A program made the translations under genes and the position numbers. Positions 1 through 7,498 of a stretch of DNA of 17,938 nt are shown here, one piece after another (within the stretch, counting starts at the first letter, position 1; every line of letters starts with the position of its first letter). The notes under the pieces are model-generated. The model saw only the letters and a program-made list of their open reading frames with translations. It did not search any database and had not been told where the DNA came from. The stretch covers positions 1 through 17,938 of the forward strand of contig CAZICM010000103.1 of assembly GCA_964537685.1 (NCBI GenBank). The letters are read 5' to 3'. This DNA comes from CAZICM01 sp964537685. Lineage in GTDB: Bacteria > Myxococcota_A > Polyangia > Polyangiales > Polyangiaceae.

Positions 1-114
1 GCTCTTGAGGGCTTGAAGCTGTGTAGCCTAAGCCGCCGAAAAGCCTGGCACCTGTTCCCGGTAAAAATCCCTTACCATTCCCCAAAAACTTTGCTTGACC
101 CTCTGGTGAGGGCT
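1..114. other. Left-edge non-coding segment
   Basis: No convincing gene is seen. One forward frame is open from base 1 to the TGA near 139, but it runs straight into the tandem repeat and shows no recognisable protein feature, so it is not called as a gene end. A short perfect palindrome, GGTGAG-GG-CTCACC, sits at 105-118 just before the repeat array and resembles the junction hairpins of array units 4 and 5. Confidence 0.4.
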
Positions 115-349
115 CACCTTCGCCCGCCGCACTTTACATGAGCCTTTGATAACGCTTCACCTTCGCCCGCCGCACTTTACATGAGCCTTTGATAACGCTT
201 CACCTTCACCCGCCGCACTCTACATGAGCCTTTGATAACGCTTCACCTTGAGCCGCCGCACTTTACATGAGCCTTTGGTGACGCTTCACCTTCGCCCGCC
301 GCACTCTACATGAGCCTTTGGTGACGCTTCACCTTCACCCGCCGCACTT
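115..349. repeat. 43-bp tandem repeat array, 5 full units plus a partial
   Basis: Units begin with CACCTT at 115, 158, 201, 244, 287 and 330, an exact 43-bp period. The shared core is CGCCGCACT followed by TACATGAGCCTTTG. Units 1 and 2 are identical. Units 1-3 carry GATAACGCTT at the 3' end, while units 4-5 carry GGTGACGCTT, so there are two subtypes. The last unit stops after about 20 bp. The period is not a multiple of 3, there are no spacers, and no open frame runs through it, so it is a non-coding minisatellite-like array and not a CRISPR. It lies upstream of the gene at 469. Confidence 0.93.
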
Positions 350-389
350 CGTTTGGGGTTCGGGTAAGACGGGATCCTGGAGTGCGGCG
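340..389. repeat. Inverted repeat closing the 43-bp array
   Basis: CGCCGCACT at 340-348, the core of the last partial unit, is mirrored exactly by AGTGCGGCG at 381-389, with a 32-base loop. The 9-bp stem could fold on either strand. It marks the boundary between the array and the unique sequence before the gene at 469. Role unknown; there is no T-tract that would make it a terminator for forward transcription. Confidence 0.6.
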
Positions 390-468
390 AAACCTCCCCC
401 CACCAATACCCAAGCTTTTTATTGTCAACCGCTTCTCCCGCATAGTAAAGTCCCCGATCGCATATCCC

Positions 469-939
469 ATGAGCACCGATCCCAGCGACGACCACCCCGA
501 AAAACAAGCCGCCAAACCCCAAGCCCAACCTGTATCCCCAACCCCAGTATCCTCTCCCAATCTGCCCAAGCTGATCGCCCTGTCGATCATCGCAGCGTGC
601 GTTTTTACCCTAAGCTGGCGAAGCGCCACCGCCAAAAGCCCCGCACCCAACCGAACCCTCACCGAAATAGAACGCCGCGCCATCGGCCGCGATTTGGCCA
701 AACGCGAGCCCGATATGCGTAACGCCGCCCGCTTGCACTTTCCCGGCGATCACTGGTCCGCCGATGATGATTTCCACAATGCCGAACTGCGAAACGCCCG
801 AGGCTTGGCCACCAAGCTCGGCGTTTCGGTTGGCGAGATTTTGCGCAGTATCGACGAGGATATCCGCAATCCTGCCTCCCAAAACCCAGGCCGCCAGCAT
901 AACGCCCACCCCTGTAAACCACGGCCCTTTTACGATTGA
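469..939 (+). CDS. Hypothetical single-pass membrane protein
   Basis: A 156-residue protein that I do not recognise. Residues 1-31 are Pro/Ala/Ser-rich and polar. One hydrophobic segment follows at about 33-51 (LPKLIALSIIAACVFTLSW), then a charged domain of about 100 residues with a helix-rich stretch around GVSVGEILRSIDEDIR. The topology suggests a short cytoplasmic tail and a periplasmic domain. The frame is open 29 codons further upstream, but the ATG at 469 gives the more natural N-terminus; no clear ribosome-binding site is visible. The TGA stop (937-939) overlaps the ATG of the next gene (TGATG), so the two are probably co-transcribed and translationally coupled. The coding strand is extremely C-rich (54 C against 19 G in 481-600), unlike the end of the next gene. 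Confidence 0.7.
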   Translation: MSTDPSDDHPEKQAAKPQAQPVSPTPVSSPNLPKLIALSIIAACVFTLSWRSATAKSPAPNRTLTEIERRAIGRDLAKREPDMRNAARLHFPGDHWSADDDFHNAELRNARGLATKLGVSVGEILRSIDEDIRNPASQNPGRQHNAHPCKPRPFYD

Positions 940-3233
940 TGACCATGCTCTCAAGCTTTCTGCGCCGCTTTCGCGCCCTCGCCGCCCAAACGGCCCCGCG
1001 CTTGGCTCTGTTCGCCGTGTTGGCTCTCGCGCTCTGTTGGCCGCTGACCCGAAAGGCCGCTTTGCTCAATGAGTTCCGCGATGCCCATGTGTTGTGGAAC
1101 TATGAGTATGTGGCCGCCGCTTCCGTCACCGAGTTTGCCGAGCTGCCTCTGTGGAATCCTTATTATTGTGGCGGAATGTATGGCCTGGGTACACCTCAAA
1201 GCCGTTTCGCCGCGCCAACCTTTGTGGTTTCGTTGCTCTTTGGGGCTTCCCGCGCGATTCCCGTGACCGCGTTCCTGTTGCTCCTTCTCGGGATGGAGGG
1301 CTTCTTTCGCTATGCCCGCACGCGCACGGGCTCGGCCTTGGGTCCGCTTCTGGCCGCGCCTATCTTTGCATTCAATGGCTTTTTTGGTGCCGCTTATTTT
1401 TTGGGCTGGATTAATTTCTTTGGCTTTCTGCTCCTTCCCTGGACTCTGTTTGGGGTGGGGCAAGCGCTGCGGGGGCGTATCAGCGGTGTGCTTATCGTTG
1501 GCTTGGCGTTTGCGTTTAATATTGGTTTTGGAGGCACCTATTCGGCACCCCTGGCCGCTATTCTCGCGGTGGTGGAGTCTGTGCGCGTCCTTATTGAATT
1601 GCGCCCCTCCCGCGCTCAACTCCCTCGGCGCTTGTCCTTTTTGGCCTGGGCCGGACTCGCGGCGCTGGTTCTTTCGGCCTTTCGTTTGTGGCCCATCGCG
1701 GAAACCCTTAGCGCCGCACCCCGGATTATGGCGGGCAGCCCAGGCCATTCCCTCAAAGCCATCGCCGATATGCTCTTTGTGAAAAGCGCACCGCAAGGGG
1801 GCAATATCAATATAAATGGCTTGTTTTTTATGGGCTTGGCCCCGTTGATCTTGGCCTTGCTGGGTCTGTTCACAAGGCGAGGTCAGGGTGTGCTGCTCTT
1901 GCTTGGGCTCTCTTTGTGGACGGCGACGGGCTATGCCTATGGGGCGAGTCCTTTTGTATGGATGCGGGAGCTGCCCGTGCTCTCTACGCTGCGTTATCCC
2001 GAGCGCTTTCTCTTTGTGACCGCGCTGTTTGGCGCCGAGCTCGCGGCATTGGGCATCGATCTGTTGGTGCGGATGGCGCGGCGCCGGGATTGGATCGCGC
2101 TGGGGGTGGTGGCCGCCGCCGGGGTGGCTGGATTTGGGGCTATATCGCAAATTAAAAATATCCACCGGGTAGCCGAGGGGATGTCGCTTGCGCCGAGCCC
2201 GCCCAGTATAGAGCGTGCCTTTCATCAGGCCCGGGGCAATCGTTGGGCACTGGCCTATTATGCGCCGATGGCGCGAGGTTCTTTATCGTGCTGGGAGGCG
2301 TATCCCGTGCCGATGTCGCCTCTGTTGCGGGGCGATTTGCAGGCCGAGGAATATTTGGCCGAGGGGACCCAAGGAAGCGTCGAGCGTCTGAGCTGGTCGC
2401 CCAATCAAATCGCGCTGAAGGCCGAGTTGCAGAATGCAGGCCGGTTGTTGGTCAACCAGAATTGGCATCCGGGCTGGAGGGCATCGATCGGTACGGTGAC
2501 ATCGCAGGAAGGACTGCTGGCCGTGGATTTGCCGGCGGGCGCGCATAAGCTGATTCTGCGCTTTGCGCCTCGTTCGGCCTATGGAGGCGGGCTGATTTCG
2601 CTGGCGGGTTTGGGCGCGGTGGCCGCGATGGTGTGGCTGGAGCGCAAACGCCGTCTGGCTACGGTGCGGGGTCTGGTGCAAGCCTCGGCTCTTCTTTTGG
2701 GCTTGCCTTTCTTCGCGGGTCTTGGCTCGATGCTGGTGATTGCGGAAGCTCGTCCGCCAGCGCCTATTGTCCGCAATGCGAATGGCGTTCCTGCCTTTCT
2801 TGCCGATGGGCTGCCCGAAGGGGTGATACCGCTGGATATTCAATTTGATATGCCGGTGAAGCTGGTTGGGGTGCGTTTCCCCGCGAGCGCCGACGAGCTT
2901 GGGGTGGGGAATATTGAACTCTATTGGCGGGTGGACGGCGATGTACCGCGTTCGGTGGGCGTTTTTGTTTCGCTGCGCGATTCAAAGGGGAGGGTGATTC
3001 AGGCCGATCATGAAGTTCTGGCGGCGAGTGTATTTTTAAGCGGCGCGCCGAGGGGCCAGGTGATTCGGGATGCCTTTTCGGTGAAGCTGGGCCAGCATGT
3101 TTCTGGGTCTTGGAGGATGAGCGTTGGGCTGTGGCATGTATCGGGCGATCGATCGCGGGTGCCTATACGGGAGGCGGGGGGCCTGGAGGTGAGGGAGCAT
3201 AGCGTGATGGTGGGGGCGTTTGAGCTGCGTTGA
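939..3233 (+). CDS. YfhO/GT-C-like polytopic membrane protein with C-terminal beta domain
   Basis: A 764-residue multi-pass protein. After a first TM it has the GT-C-like segment NEFRDAHVLW ... LPLWNPYYCGG at about 45-80, typical of YfhO and related lipid-linked-sugar glycosyltransferases, then many TMs to about residue 405 including LRYPERFLF (351-359). Residues 410-545 are extracytoplasmic and include the YfhO-like NQNWHPGWRA and VDLPAGAHKLILRF, followed by two more TMs (about 550-605). The last 155 residues (IELYWRVDGDVP ... VGVFVSLRDSKG ... GLWHVSGDRSRVPI) resemble the beta-sandwich found at the C-terminus of many GT39-type membrane proteins. Probable role: transfer or handling of an envelope glycan or polymer. 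Substrate unknown. The ATG at 939 overlaps the upstream stop; an ATG at 945 is an alternative. Codon usage drifts from C-rich to strongly G-rich along the gene. Confidence 0.8.
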   Translation: MTMLSSFLRRFRALAAQTAPRLALFAVLALALCWPLTRKAALLNEFRDAHVLWNYEYVAAASVTEFAELPLWNPYYCGGMYGLGTPQSRFAAPTFVVSLLFGASRAIPVTAFLLLLLGMEGFFRYARTRTGSALGPLLAAPIFAFNGFFGAAYFLGWINFFGFLLLPWTLFGVGQALRGRISGVLIVGLAFAFNIGFGGTYSAPLAAILAVVESVRVLIELRPSRAQLPRRLSFLAWAGLAALVLSAFRLWPIAETLSAAPRIMAGSPGHSLKAIADMLFVKSAPQGGNININGLFFMGLAPLILALLGLFTRRGQGVLLLLGLSLWTATGYAYGASPFVWMRELPVLSTLRYPERFLFVTALFGAELAALGIDLLVRMARRRDWIALGVVAAAGVAGFGAISQIKNIHRVAEGMSLAPSPPSIERAFHQARGNRWALAYYAPMARGSLSCWEAYPVPMSPLLRGDLQAEEYLAEGTQGSVERLSWSPNQIALKAELQNAGRLLVNQNWHPGWRASIGTVTSQEGLLAVDLPAGAHKLILRFAPRSAYGGGLISLAGLGAVAAMVWLERKRRLATVRGLVQASALLLGLPFFAGLGSMLVIAEARPPAPIVRNANGVPAFLADGLPEGVIPLDIQFDMPVKLVGVRFPASADELGVGNIELYWRVDGDVPRSVGVFVSLRDSKGRVIQADHEVLAASVFLSGAPRGQVIRDAFSVKLGQHVSGSWRMSVGLWHVSGDRSRVPIREAGGLEVREHSVMVGAFELR

Positions 3234-3255
3234 AGGTTCTGCCTTGTCGAACGTT

Positions 3256-4395
3256 TTAGCGCCTCCGATGCTTCGTTCTCGAGGCTGCCCACTCCATCGC
3301 CGGCCGCTCTATAAACACCCATGACACCCATGCGAGCAGCAAGGACAATCCCAATGCGAGCGCGGTATGCAGTCCCATGACGCTCCATGAACCGGGCGGC
3401 CCTGCAATGGGGGCCGTGGCTCCAAGCGCAAGCTGGTGATTTAAAAAGACTCCATAGCTGACAAGGCCCACCGCGCGAAGCGGCGCGGGAAATAGCCATC
3501 GCGCGACCGATTCGGGGCATAGGGCCGCTCCAAGAACAAGGGCCGTTGTCGCAAGAGAAATAAGGGCGTAGGGCCAGGAGCCCAGCTTTGTGCCATAGAA
3601 GGAGCCTTCGAGGAAGAAAAAGGGAGGAAGCGCAAGGACGGCGAGAAGAACCAGCGCCATCGATATCCCAGATCTTTGTTTTGGGGAGATGCCCGCCACC
3701 ATGCGCGCGTGAAGGGCGGCGGCGAGTGCACCCAGGATAAACTGGTCGATTCGGCATGGGGCCCATCGGCGCTGGGATGCTTCAAGGAAGGTGCCGGGGG
3801 CGGCTGTGAGTGGGGCGAGTTCGTGAAATATCCCTCGCAGAAGCCAGGCGCTTACGACAAGAGCGGCGCCAAGGAGCCATGGTCGCAAGGAGGGGCGCCG
3901 TGTGAGGATGCGCGGGGCGAGGAAGGGCCATACCAAATAGAAGCTTGCTTCGGTCGAGAGGGACCAGGCGGCACCGATGATAGCGAAGCTGCCGGGCGAG
4001 CTATAGCCTTGCAACAAAGTCAGGTGCGCGGCGAGGGTCGTTGGAAACGAAGGGTGATGGCGGACGGCTGGCACGGCAACGATAACGAGCGTGAGCGCGG
4101 CGAGATAGCCGGGATAGATGCGGGCGGCGCGGCGGATAAAGAAGGACGCGCGCCAAGAAGAGAGCGTTTCCGAAGTGGCTGGCTCCTTGGAGATGCGGGC
4201 GAGCCAAGGCTGGCTGAGCGAGAAGCCGGATAGCACAAAGAAAAGGTCGACCCCCCAATGGGCGTGATGGAGGACGGTGAGCATCCAGGGGGCGAGCCAA
4301 GCGGGTGTGCTTGTGTGAATGGCGTTGGTAACGAAGGGAAGATGGGTGTCGCCTAGGTGCTGGATAAAGACGGCGAGTACGGCGATACCCCGCAA
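3256..4395 (-). CDS. Acyltransferase 3 family membrane protein
   Basis: An integral-membrane O-acyltransferase of the acyltransferase-3 (OafA/NodX-like) family, which acetylates or acylates sugars of exopolysaccharide, LPS or small molecules. Visible hallmarks in order are RGIAVLAVFIQHLG with the family's catalytic His (residue 13), WGVDLFFVLSGFSLS (47-61), the basic RRAARIYPGY loop, and WSLSTEASFYLVWPF; about ten TMs in all. Odd point: the listed start is a TTG, yet the family-typical LPTLDALRG is encoded directly upstream in the same frame. That frame is open to the TGA at 4530-4528 and contains no ATG, GTG or other TTG, so the true start is either a rare codon (for example ATT at 4470 or 4482) or is hidden by a frameshift. 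The gene converges with the YfhO-like gene, leaving 22 bp between stops. Confidence 0.85.
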   Translation of the reverse strand: MRGIAVLAVFIQHLGDTHLPFVTNAIHTSTPAWLAPWMLTVLHHAHWGVDLFFVLSGFSLSQPWLARISKEPATSETLSSWRASFFIRRAARIYPGYLAALTLVIVAVPAVRHHPSFPTTLAAHLTLLQGYSSPGSFAIIGAAWSLSTEASFYLVWPFLAPRILTRRPSLRPWLLGAALVVSAWLLRGIFHELAPLTAAPGTFLEASQRRWAPCRIDQFILGALAAALHARMVAGISPKQRSGISMALVLLAVLALPPFFFLEGSFYGTKLGSWPYALISLATTALVLGAALCPESVARWLFPAPLRAVGLVSYGVFLNHQLALGATAPIAGPPGSWSVMGLHTALALGLSLLLAWVSWVFIERPAMEWAASRTKHRRR

Positions 4396-4530
4396 AGCAT
4401 CGAGGGTTGGAAGGAACGCGCCGCCCGAAGGCTGGGGGCGGCGGCGGAGAAAGTGAAGGAGAGCTGGAATCCGGTGCGGAATACAGACAAGACACCCGAA
4501 AGCTGTAGGCTTGTCAAGGAGAGTGTTTCA

Positions 4531-4563
4531 ATGAAAGGCCAACACCCGGCCACAAACGGTTGA
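4531..4563 (+). other. Short upstream ORF (10 codons) before MFS gene
   Basis: ATG at 4531 encodes MKGQHPATNG and stops at TGA 4561-4563. It has a good Shine-Dalgarno sequence, AGGAG at 4517-4521, nine bases ahead of the ATG. The stop overlaps the probable TTG start of the MFS gene (TTGA), so ribosomes finishing it could reinitiate on the transporter. Alternatively it is the true N-terminus of the transporter, separated by a single-base frameshift in the sequence. No run of a regulatory amino acid that would suggest attenuation is seen. Confidence 0.4.
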
Positions 4564-5816
4564 CAATCGATTTAAAACCGCCGACAGTCCCGCCCGTGAA
4601 CAACGAAAAACGAATCCAGGATAAAAATATCTGGGTGGTCTATATCGCCACACTCGTGCTTGGCATGGGTTATGGAATCTCCATCGGCCTCACGTCCATC
4701 TTTCTCGATTCAAAAGGCTATAGCAATGCTCAAATCGGCTATATGGCCTCGTGGTTTGCCATAGGTATTATCGCCCTCTCCATGCCTATGGCCAATATCA
4801 TTAGAACTCTCTCCGCAAAGGCCACCCTTATCGCTTCTCTCCTCGGTTATGCCACGGTCGCCGGCCTCTTCCCCCTGATGCCTTCCTATCCCGCAACCGC
4901 CTTGATCCGCGGCCTCGACGGCGCCTTCTCCGTAGGTATTTGGGTAAGCTGTGAAACGATTCTCTTAATCCGTTCCGATATCCGCTTTAAAGGCTTTGTG
5001 ATGAGTATTTATGCCGTCACCCTCGCCAGCGGGTATATCTCCGGCCCTCTCCTTGCCAAAGTCATTATCGCTTACTTCCCCATCTGGACGGCCTTCTTCT
5101 TCGCTTCGGGCTTCGCTGTCGCCGCCGCTTTAATCGTTATCGTCTTTCTCGATCGCATCAGCACCCGCCCCCCCGAAAACCACCCCGCCGAAAGCCCCCA
5201 AGACCAAGCGCCTTCCCCTATCAAATCCCTCTTTCTTCAAATTAAAATCTCTTGCCTCGGCACTTTCTCCTATGGCTACTTCCAAGCCTCCCTCGTTATC
5301 TTCCTCCCTCTGTATCTCATGAAAATGAAAGGAATCTCCAAAGACAATACCATTATCGTCCCCGCCTTCTTCGCCGTAGGCATGCTTCTCTTCTCCAATA
5401 TCGCGGGCCGCCTCGGCGATACCTATGGACACCTGCGCACCATGCGCACCCTCGCCGCTATCGGAATGTGTATGGTCCTGGGCTTTGTCTGGCTCGATTC
5501 CTTTGTGATTATGAGCATTGCCGTGTTTATCGCAGGCTGTACCCTCGCCTCTATTTCGCCCGTCAGCCTCGCCCTCCAGGGATTGATCGTTTCCCATGCG
5601 GATTATAGCCGCGCCAATGGCCTCTACAATGCTTCCTATGCCGCCGGCATGCTCATCGGCCCCACCATCTCGGGCCGCCTCTTTGAAAACTATGGCCAAA
5701 AAGGCGGCGCCTATATGCTCTATCACTTGGCCGCTATCTGGCTCTTCTTTGTCCTCTTTACCATCATCTTCCGAAAAGACGATCCCACCGTCAAGGGAAG
5801 AGCGTTTCGAACGTAA
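4560..5816 (+). CDS. Major facilitator superfamily transporter
   Basis: A 418-residue inner-membrane secondary transporter with about 12 TMs, normal length for the MFS. The N-half begins with KNIWVVYIATLVLGMGYGIS (about 22-41). A polar central loop at about 200-223 (STRPPENHPAESPQDQAPSP) separates the two six-helix halves. The clearest MFS motif A is in the C-half, AGRLGDTYGHLRTMRTLA, between TM8 and TM9; the N-half copy (ANIIRTLSAKATL) is degenerate. The substrate cannot be read from sequence; efflux of a small compound is one possibility. The TTG start at 4560 has no ribosome-binding site of its own and overlaps the stop of a short upstream ORF; GTG at 4596 is an alternative start. The coding strand is C-rich throughout. 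It is divergent from the acyltransferase gene. Confidence 0.87.
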   Translation: MTIDLKPPTVPPVNNEKRIQDKNIWVVYIATLVLGMGYGISIGLTSIFLDSKGYSNAQIGYMASWFAIGIIALSMPMANIIRTLSAKATLIASLLGYATVAGLFPLMPSYPATALIRGLDGAFSVGIWVSCETILLIRSDIRFKGFVMSIYAVTLASGYISGPLLAKVIIAYFPIWTAFFFASGFAVAAALIVIVFLDRISTRPPENHPAESPQDQAPSPIKSLFLQIKISCLGTFSYGYFQASLVIFLPLYLMKMKGISKDNTIIVPAFFAVGMLLFSNIAGRLGDTYGHLRTMRTLAAIGMCMVLGFVWLDSFVIMSIAVFIAGCTLASISPVSLALQGLIVSHADYSRANGLYNASYAAGMLIGPTISGRLFENYGQKGGAYMLYHLAAIWLFFVLFTIIFRKDDPTVKGRAFRT

Positions 5817-5865
5817 ACAAAAAAATACCTTGCCCACCGAATCGGCGAGTCTTACACTCAGCCGC

Positions 5866-6399
5866 ATGAACGACATCCCAGAACCAGCACCCAAACCCAA
5901 CCCTGCCCCCAAAACCGCTTCAAAACTCCCGCGCCGTATCGCTATGGCGCTCGGCATTGCCTTCTTAATTGCCCAATTTATCCCTTATGGCAGGGCCCAC
6001 CAAAACCCACCCATCGCCTCGGAACCGGCCTGGGACAGCCCAGAAACCAAAGCCACTTTCGATAAAGCCTGCGCCGATTGCCATAGCCATCGAACGGTAT
6101 GGCCCTGGTATAGCCATATTGCACCGGTATCCTGGCTTGTGCAGCGCGATGTCGATGTGGGCCGCTCCGAATTTAATATTTCCGCCCCTCCCGGCAGCCA
6201 AGGTGAAGCGGACGAGGCCGCAAAAGCCGTCCGCAAAGGCGAAATGCCCATGGCGATTTATACCGTTACTCATCGGGATGCTATTTTAAGCGCCCAAGAG
6301 ACACAGGTGTTTGTCAATGGCCTCACCAAAACCTTCGGCGGCGAAGGAGGCTCCGGAAAAGGAGAAGGCAAACAGGGAGGCGATCGCGACGACGATTAA
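5866..6399 (+). CDS. Membrane-anchored haem-binding domain protein (CxxCH)
   Basis: 177 residues. A Pro-rich N-terminus is followed by one TM (about 24-40, IAMALGIAFLIAQFIPYGR) and then a periplasmic domain with CADCH at 69-73, the c-type haem attachment motif. The surrounding pattern, HQNPP, WDSPETKATFDKACADCHSH, WPWYSHIAPVSWLV, a G(E)MPM turn and a late conserved His, matches the Haem_bd family (PF14376) as I remember it. Met128/Met130 or a late His could be the distal haem ligand. The C-terminal 20 residues are Gly/Lys/Asp-rich and probably unstructured. The ATG at 5866 is chosen because the TM and haem motif then sit at the usual family distances; it starts 49 bp after the transporter stop. 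Role probably electron transfer or redox sensing. No partner oxidase or reductase is adjacent. Confidence 0.85.
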   Translation: MNDIPEPAPKPNPAPKTASKLPRRIAMALGIAFLIAQFIPYGRAHQNPPIASEPAWDSPETKATFDKACADCHSHRTVWPWYSHIAPVSWLVQRDVDVGRSEFNISAPPGSQGEADEAAKAVRKGEMPMAIYTVTHRDAILSAQETQVFVNGLTKTFGGEGGSGKGEGKQGGDRDDD

Positions 6400-6495
6400 C
6401 GGTTTTCCCGGGCGAAACAGGGCTGCGGCGCTTTTTTTCTTAGCCGGATAAGCCTCGGTGAAACAATACCCACCCTCCGCTGTCTCTCCTTCCTT

Positions 6496-7398
6496 ATGCG
6501 CCCCGCCCTTTTTATTCCCGCAATTCTAGCCTTGTTCGTCCCCGGCTGCGCCAACGAAAGCCCCAAGCAAAAAACCCAAAGCACCTTTTTCTCTTCGGCC
6601 AATCCCGCGGTCCCCGAGGATTACCAGCAGCATATCGCCGCGCTCAAACCTAAAATCAAGCGCTTAAAAGAAGAGTTTCATATTGTTATCGAGCCGCCCT
6701 TTGTTGTCATTGGAAACGGCGAGGAAAAACATGTCAGGCACGATGCCGAAAAAATCGTGCGGTGGACCGTTCAAAAATTAAAACAGGATTTTTTTAAGGA
6801 AGATCCCAAGCACATCCTCGATATCTGGCTATTTAACAGCGCCGATACCTATGAAGCTTATGTCTATGCCCTCACCGGCAAAAAGCCCACGACGCCTTAT
6901 GGATTCTATTCCCGCGAAAACAGCGCCCTGTATATGAATATACGGACGGGCGGCGGAACCCTCGTTCATGAAATTGTGCATCCCTATGTTGAAGCCAATT
7001 TTCCCAATGCGCCGCCCTGGCTGAACGAGGGTCTGGGGTCGCTCTATGAACAATCCGACGAACGGGACGGGCATATCGTTGGAAACACCAATTGGAGGCT
7101 CAGGGGACTCAAAGCCGCTATCTCCGATGCCCGCGTGCCTTCTTTTTCCACGCTTACTTCGCTCAATGATTATGCCTTCTACGGCGAAAATTCGGATGTG
7201 CATTACGCCGCTTCACGCTATCTGTTGTATTACCTTCAAGAGCGGGGGCTGCTCTTGCGCTTCTATCACAGCTTCTATGAAAACCGCGAAACCGATCCAA
7301 CCGGTTATCAAACGCTGGTCCGTACCCTCGGCGAAAAAGATATGGCCGCCTTTGAAACCCGCTGGACCGAGTTTGTGATGGGACTCTCCTTTCCTTAA
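6496..7398 (+). CDS. Putative zinc metalloprotease lipoprotein (HExxH)
   Basis: 300 residues. A lipoprotein signal peptide ends in the lipobox VPG-C18, so the protein is expected on the periplasmic side of a membrane. Residues 35-100 look helical and charged. The catalytic signature is LVHEIVHPYVEANF with H158, E159 and H162, followed by PWLNEGLGSLYE, where E178 is the likely third zinc ligand. This is the gluzincin arrangement (HExxH plus a Glu in an NEG motif), seen in peptidase-MA-like families. The C-terminal part is Tyr/Phe-rich (DVHYAASRYLLYYLQERG) and ends at the stop without extra domains. The substrate is unknown; envelope protein processing is an inference. No Shine-Dalgarno sequence is visible ahead of the ATG. 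The gap of about 97 bp to the previous gene holds a T7 run at 6432-6438 without a clear stem. Confidence 0.8.
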   Translation: MRPALFIPAILALFVPGCANESPKQKTQSTFFSSANPAVPEDYQQHIAALKPKIKRLKEEFHIVIEPPFVVIGNGEEKHVRHDAEKIVRWTVQKLKQDFFKEDPKHILDIWLFNSADTYEAYVYALTGKKPTTPYGFYSRENSALYMNIRTGGGTLVHEIVHPYVEANFPNAPPWLNEGLGSLYEQSDERDGHIVGNTNWRLRGLKAAISDARVPSFSTLTSLNDYAFYGENSDVHYAASRYLLYYLQERGLLLRFYHSFYENRETDPTGYQTLVRTLGEKDMAAFETRWTEFVMGLSFP

Positions 7399-7498
7399 GC
7401 AAAAAGCCCGCAGTAAAGAAATAAAACCCCCTATGGATGGACTTGACGGCAGACGGGTACGGCGCTCAAGCTTAGCGATCTAAAAAAGCGAGGCCAGC

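Noticed and set aside
115..349. CRISPR array
   Set aside because: Units are directly adjacent with no unique spacers and there are no cas genes in the window.
951..2225. Long reverse-strand open frame (424 codons) opposite the YfhO-like gene
   Set aside because: Composition is Gln/His/Arg/Lys-rich with no domain or signal, and it is exactly antisense to a well-supported membrane protein; it is a by-product of codon bias.
4357..4563. Forward open frame of 68 codons that looks like a small charged stress protein
   Set aside because: Most of it is antisense to the conserved N-terminus of the acyltransferase and its upstream start has no ribosome-binding site; only the last ten codons with their own Shine-Dalgarno are kept as a possible short ORF.
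4560..4565. Perfect TTGACA as a -35 promoter element
   Set aside because: No -10 element at 16-18 bp and it overlaps the start codon of the transporter; likely chance.
5130..5957. Reverse-strand open frame of 275 codons across the MFS and haem-protein genes
   Set aside because: Asp/Glu/Gly-rich low-complexity translation, antisense to two supported genes, no recognisable feature.
6420..6440. Terminator at the T7 run between the haem protein and the metalloprotease
   Set aside because: The preceding GGCTGCGGCGC can form at most a two-base-pair stem; no stable hairpin is present.
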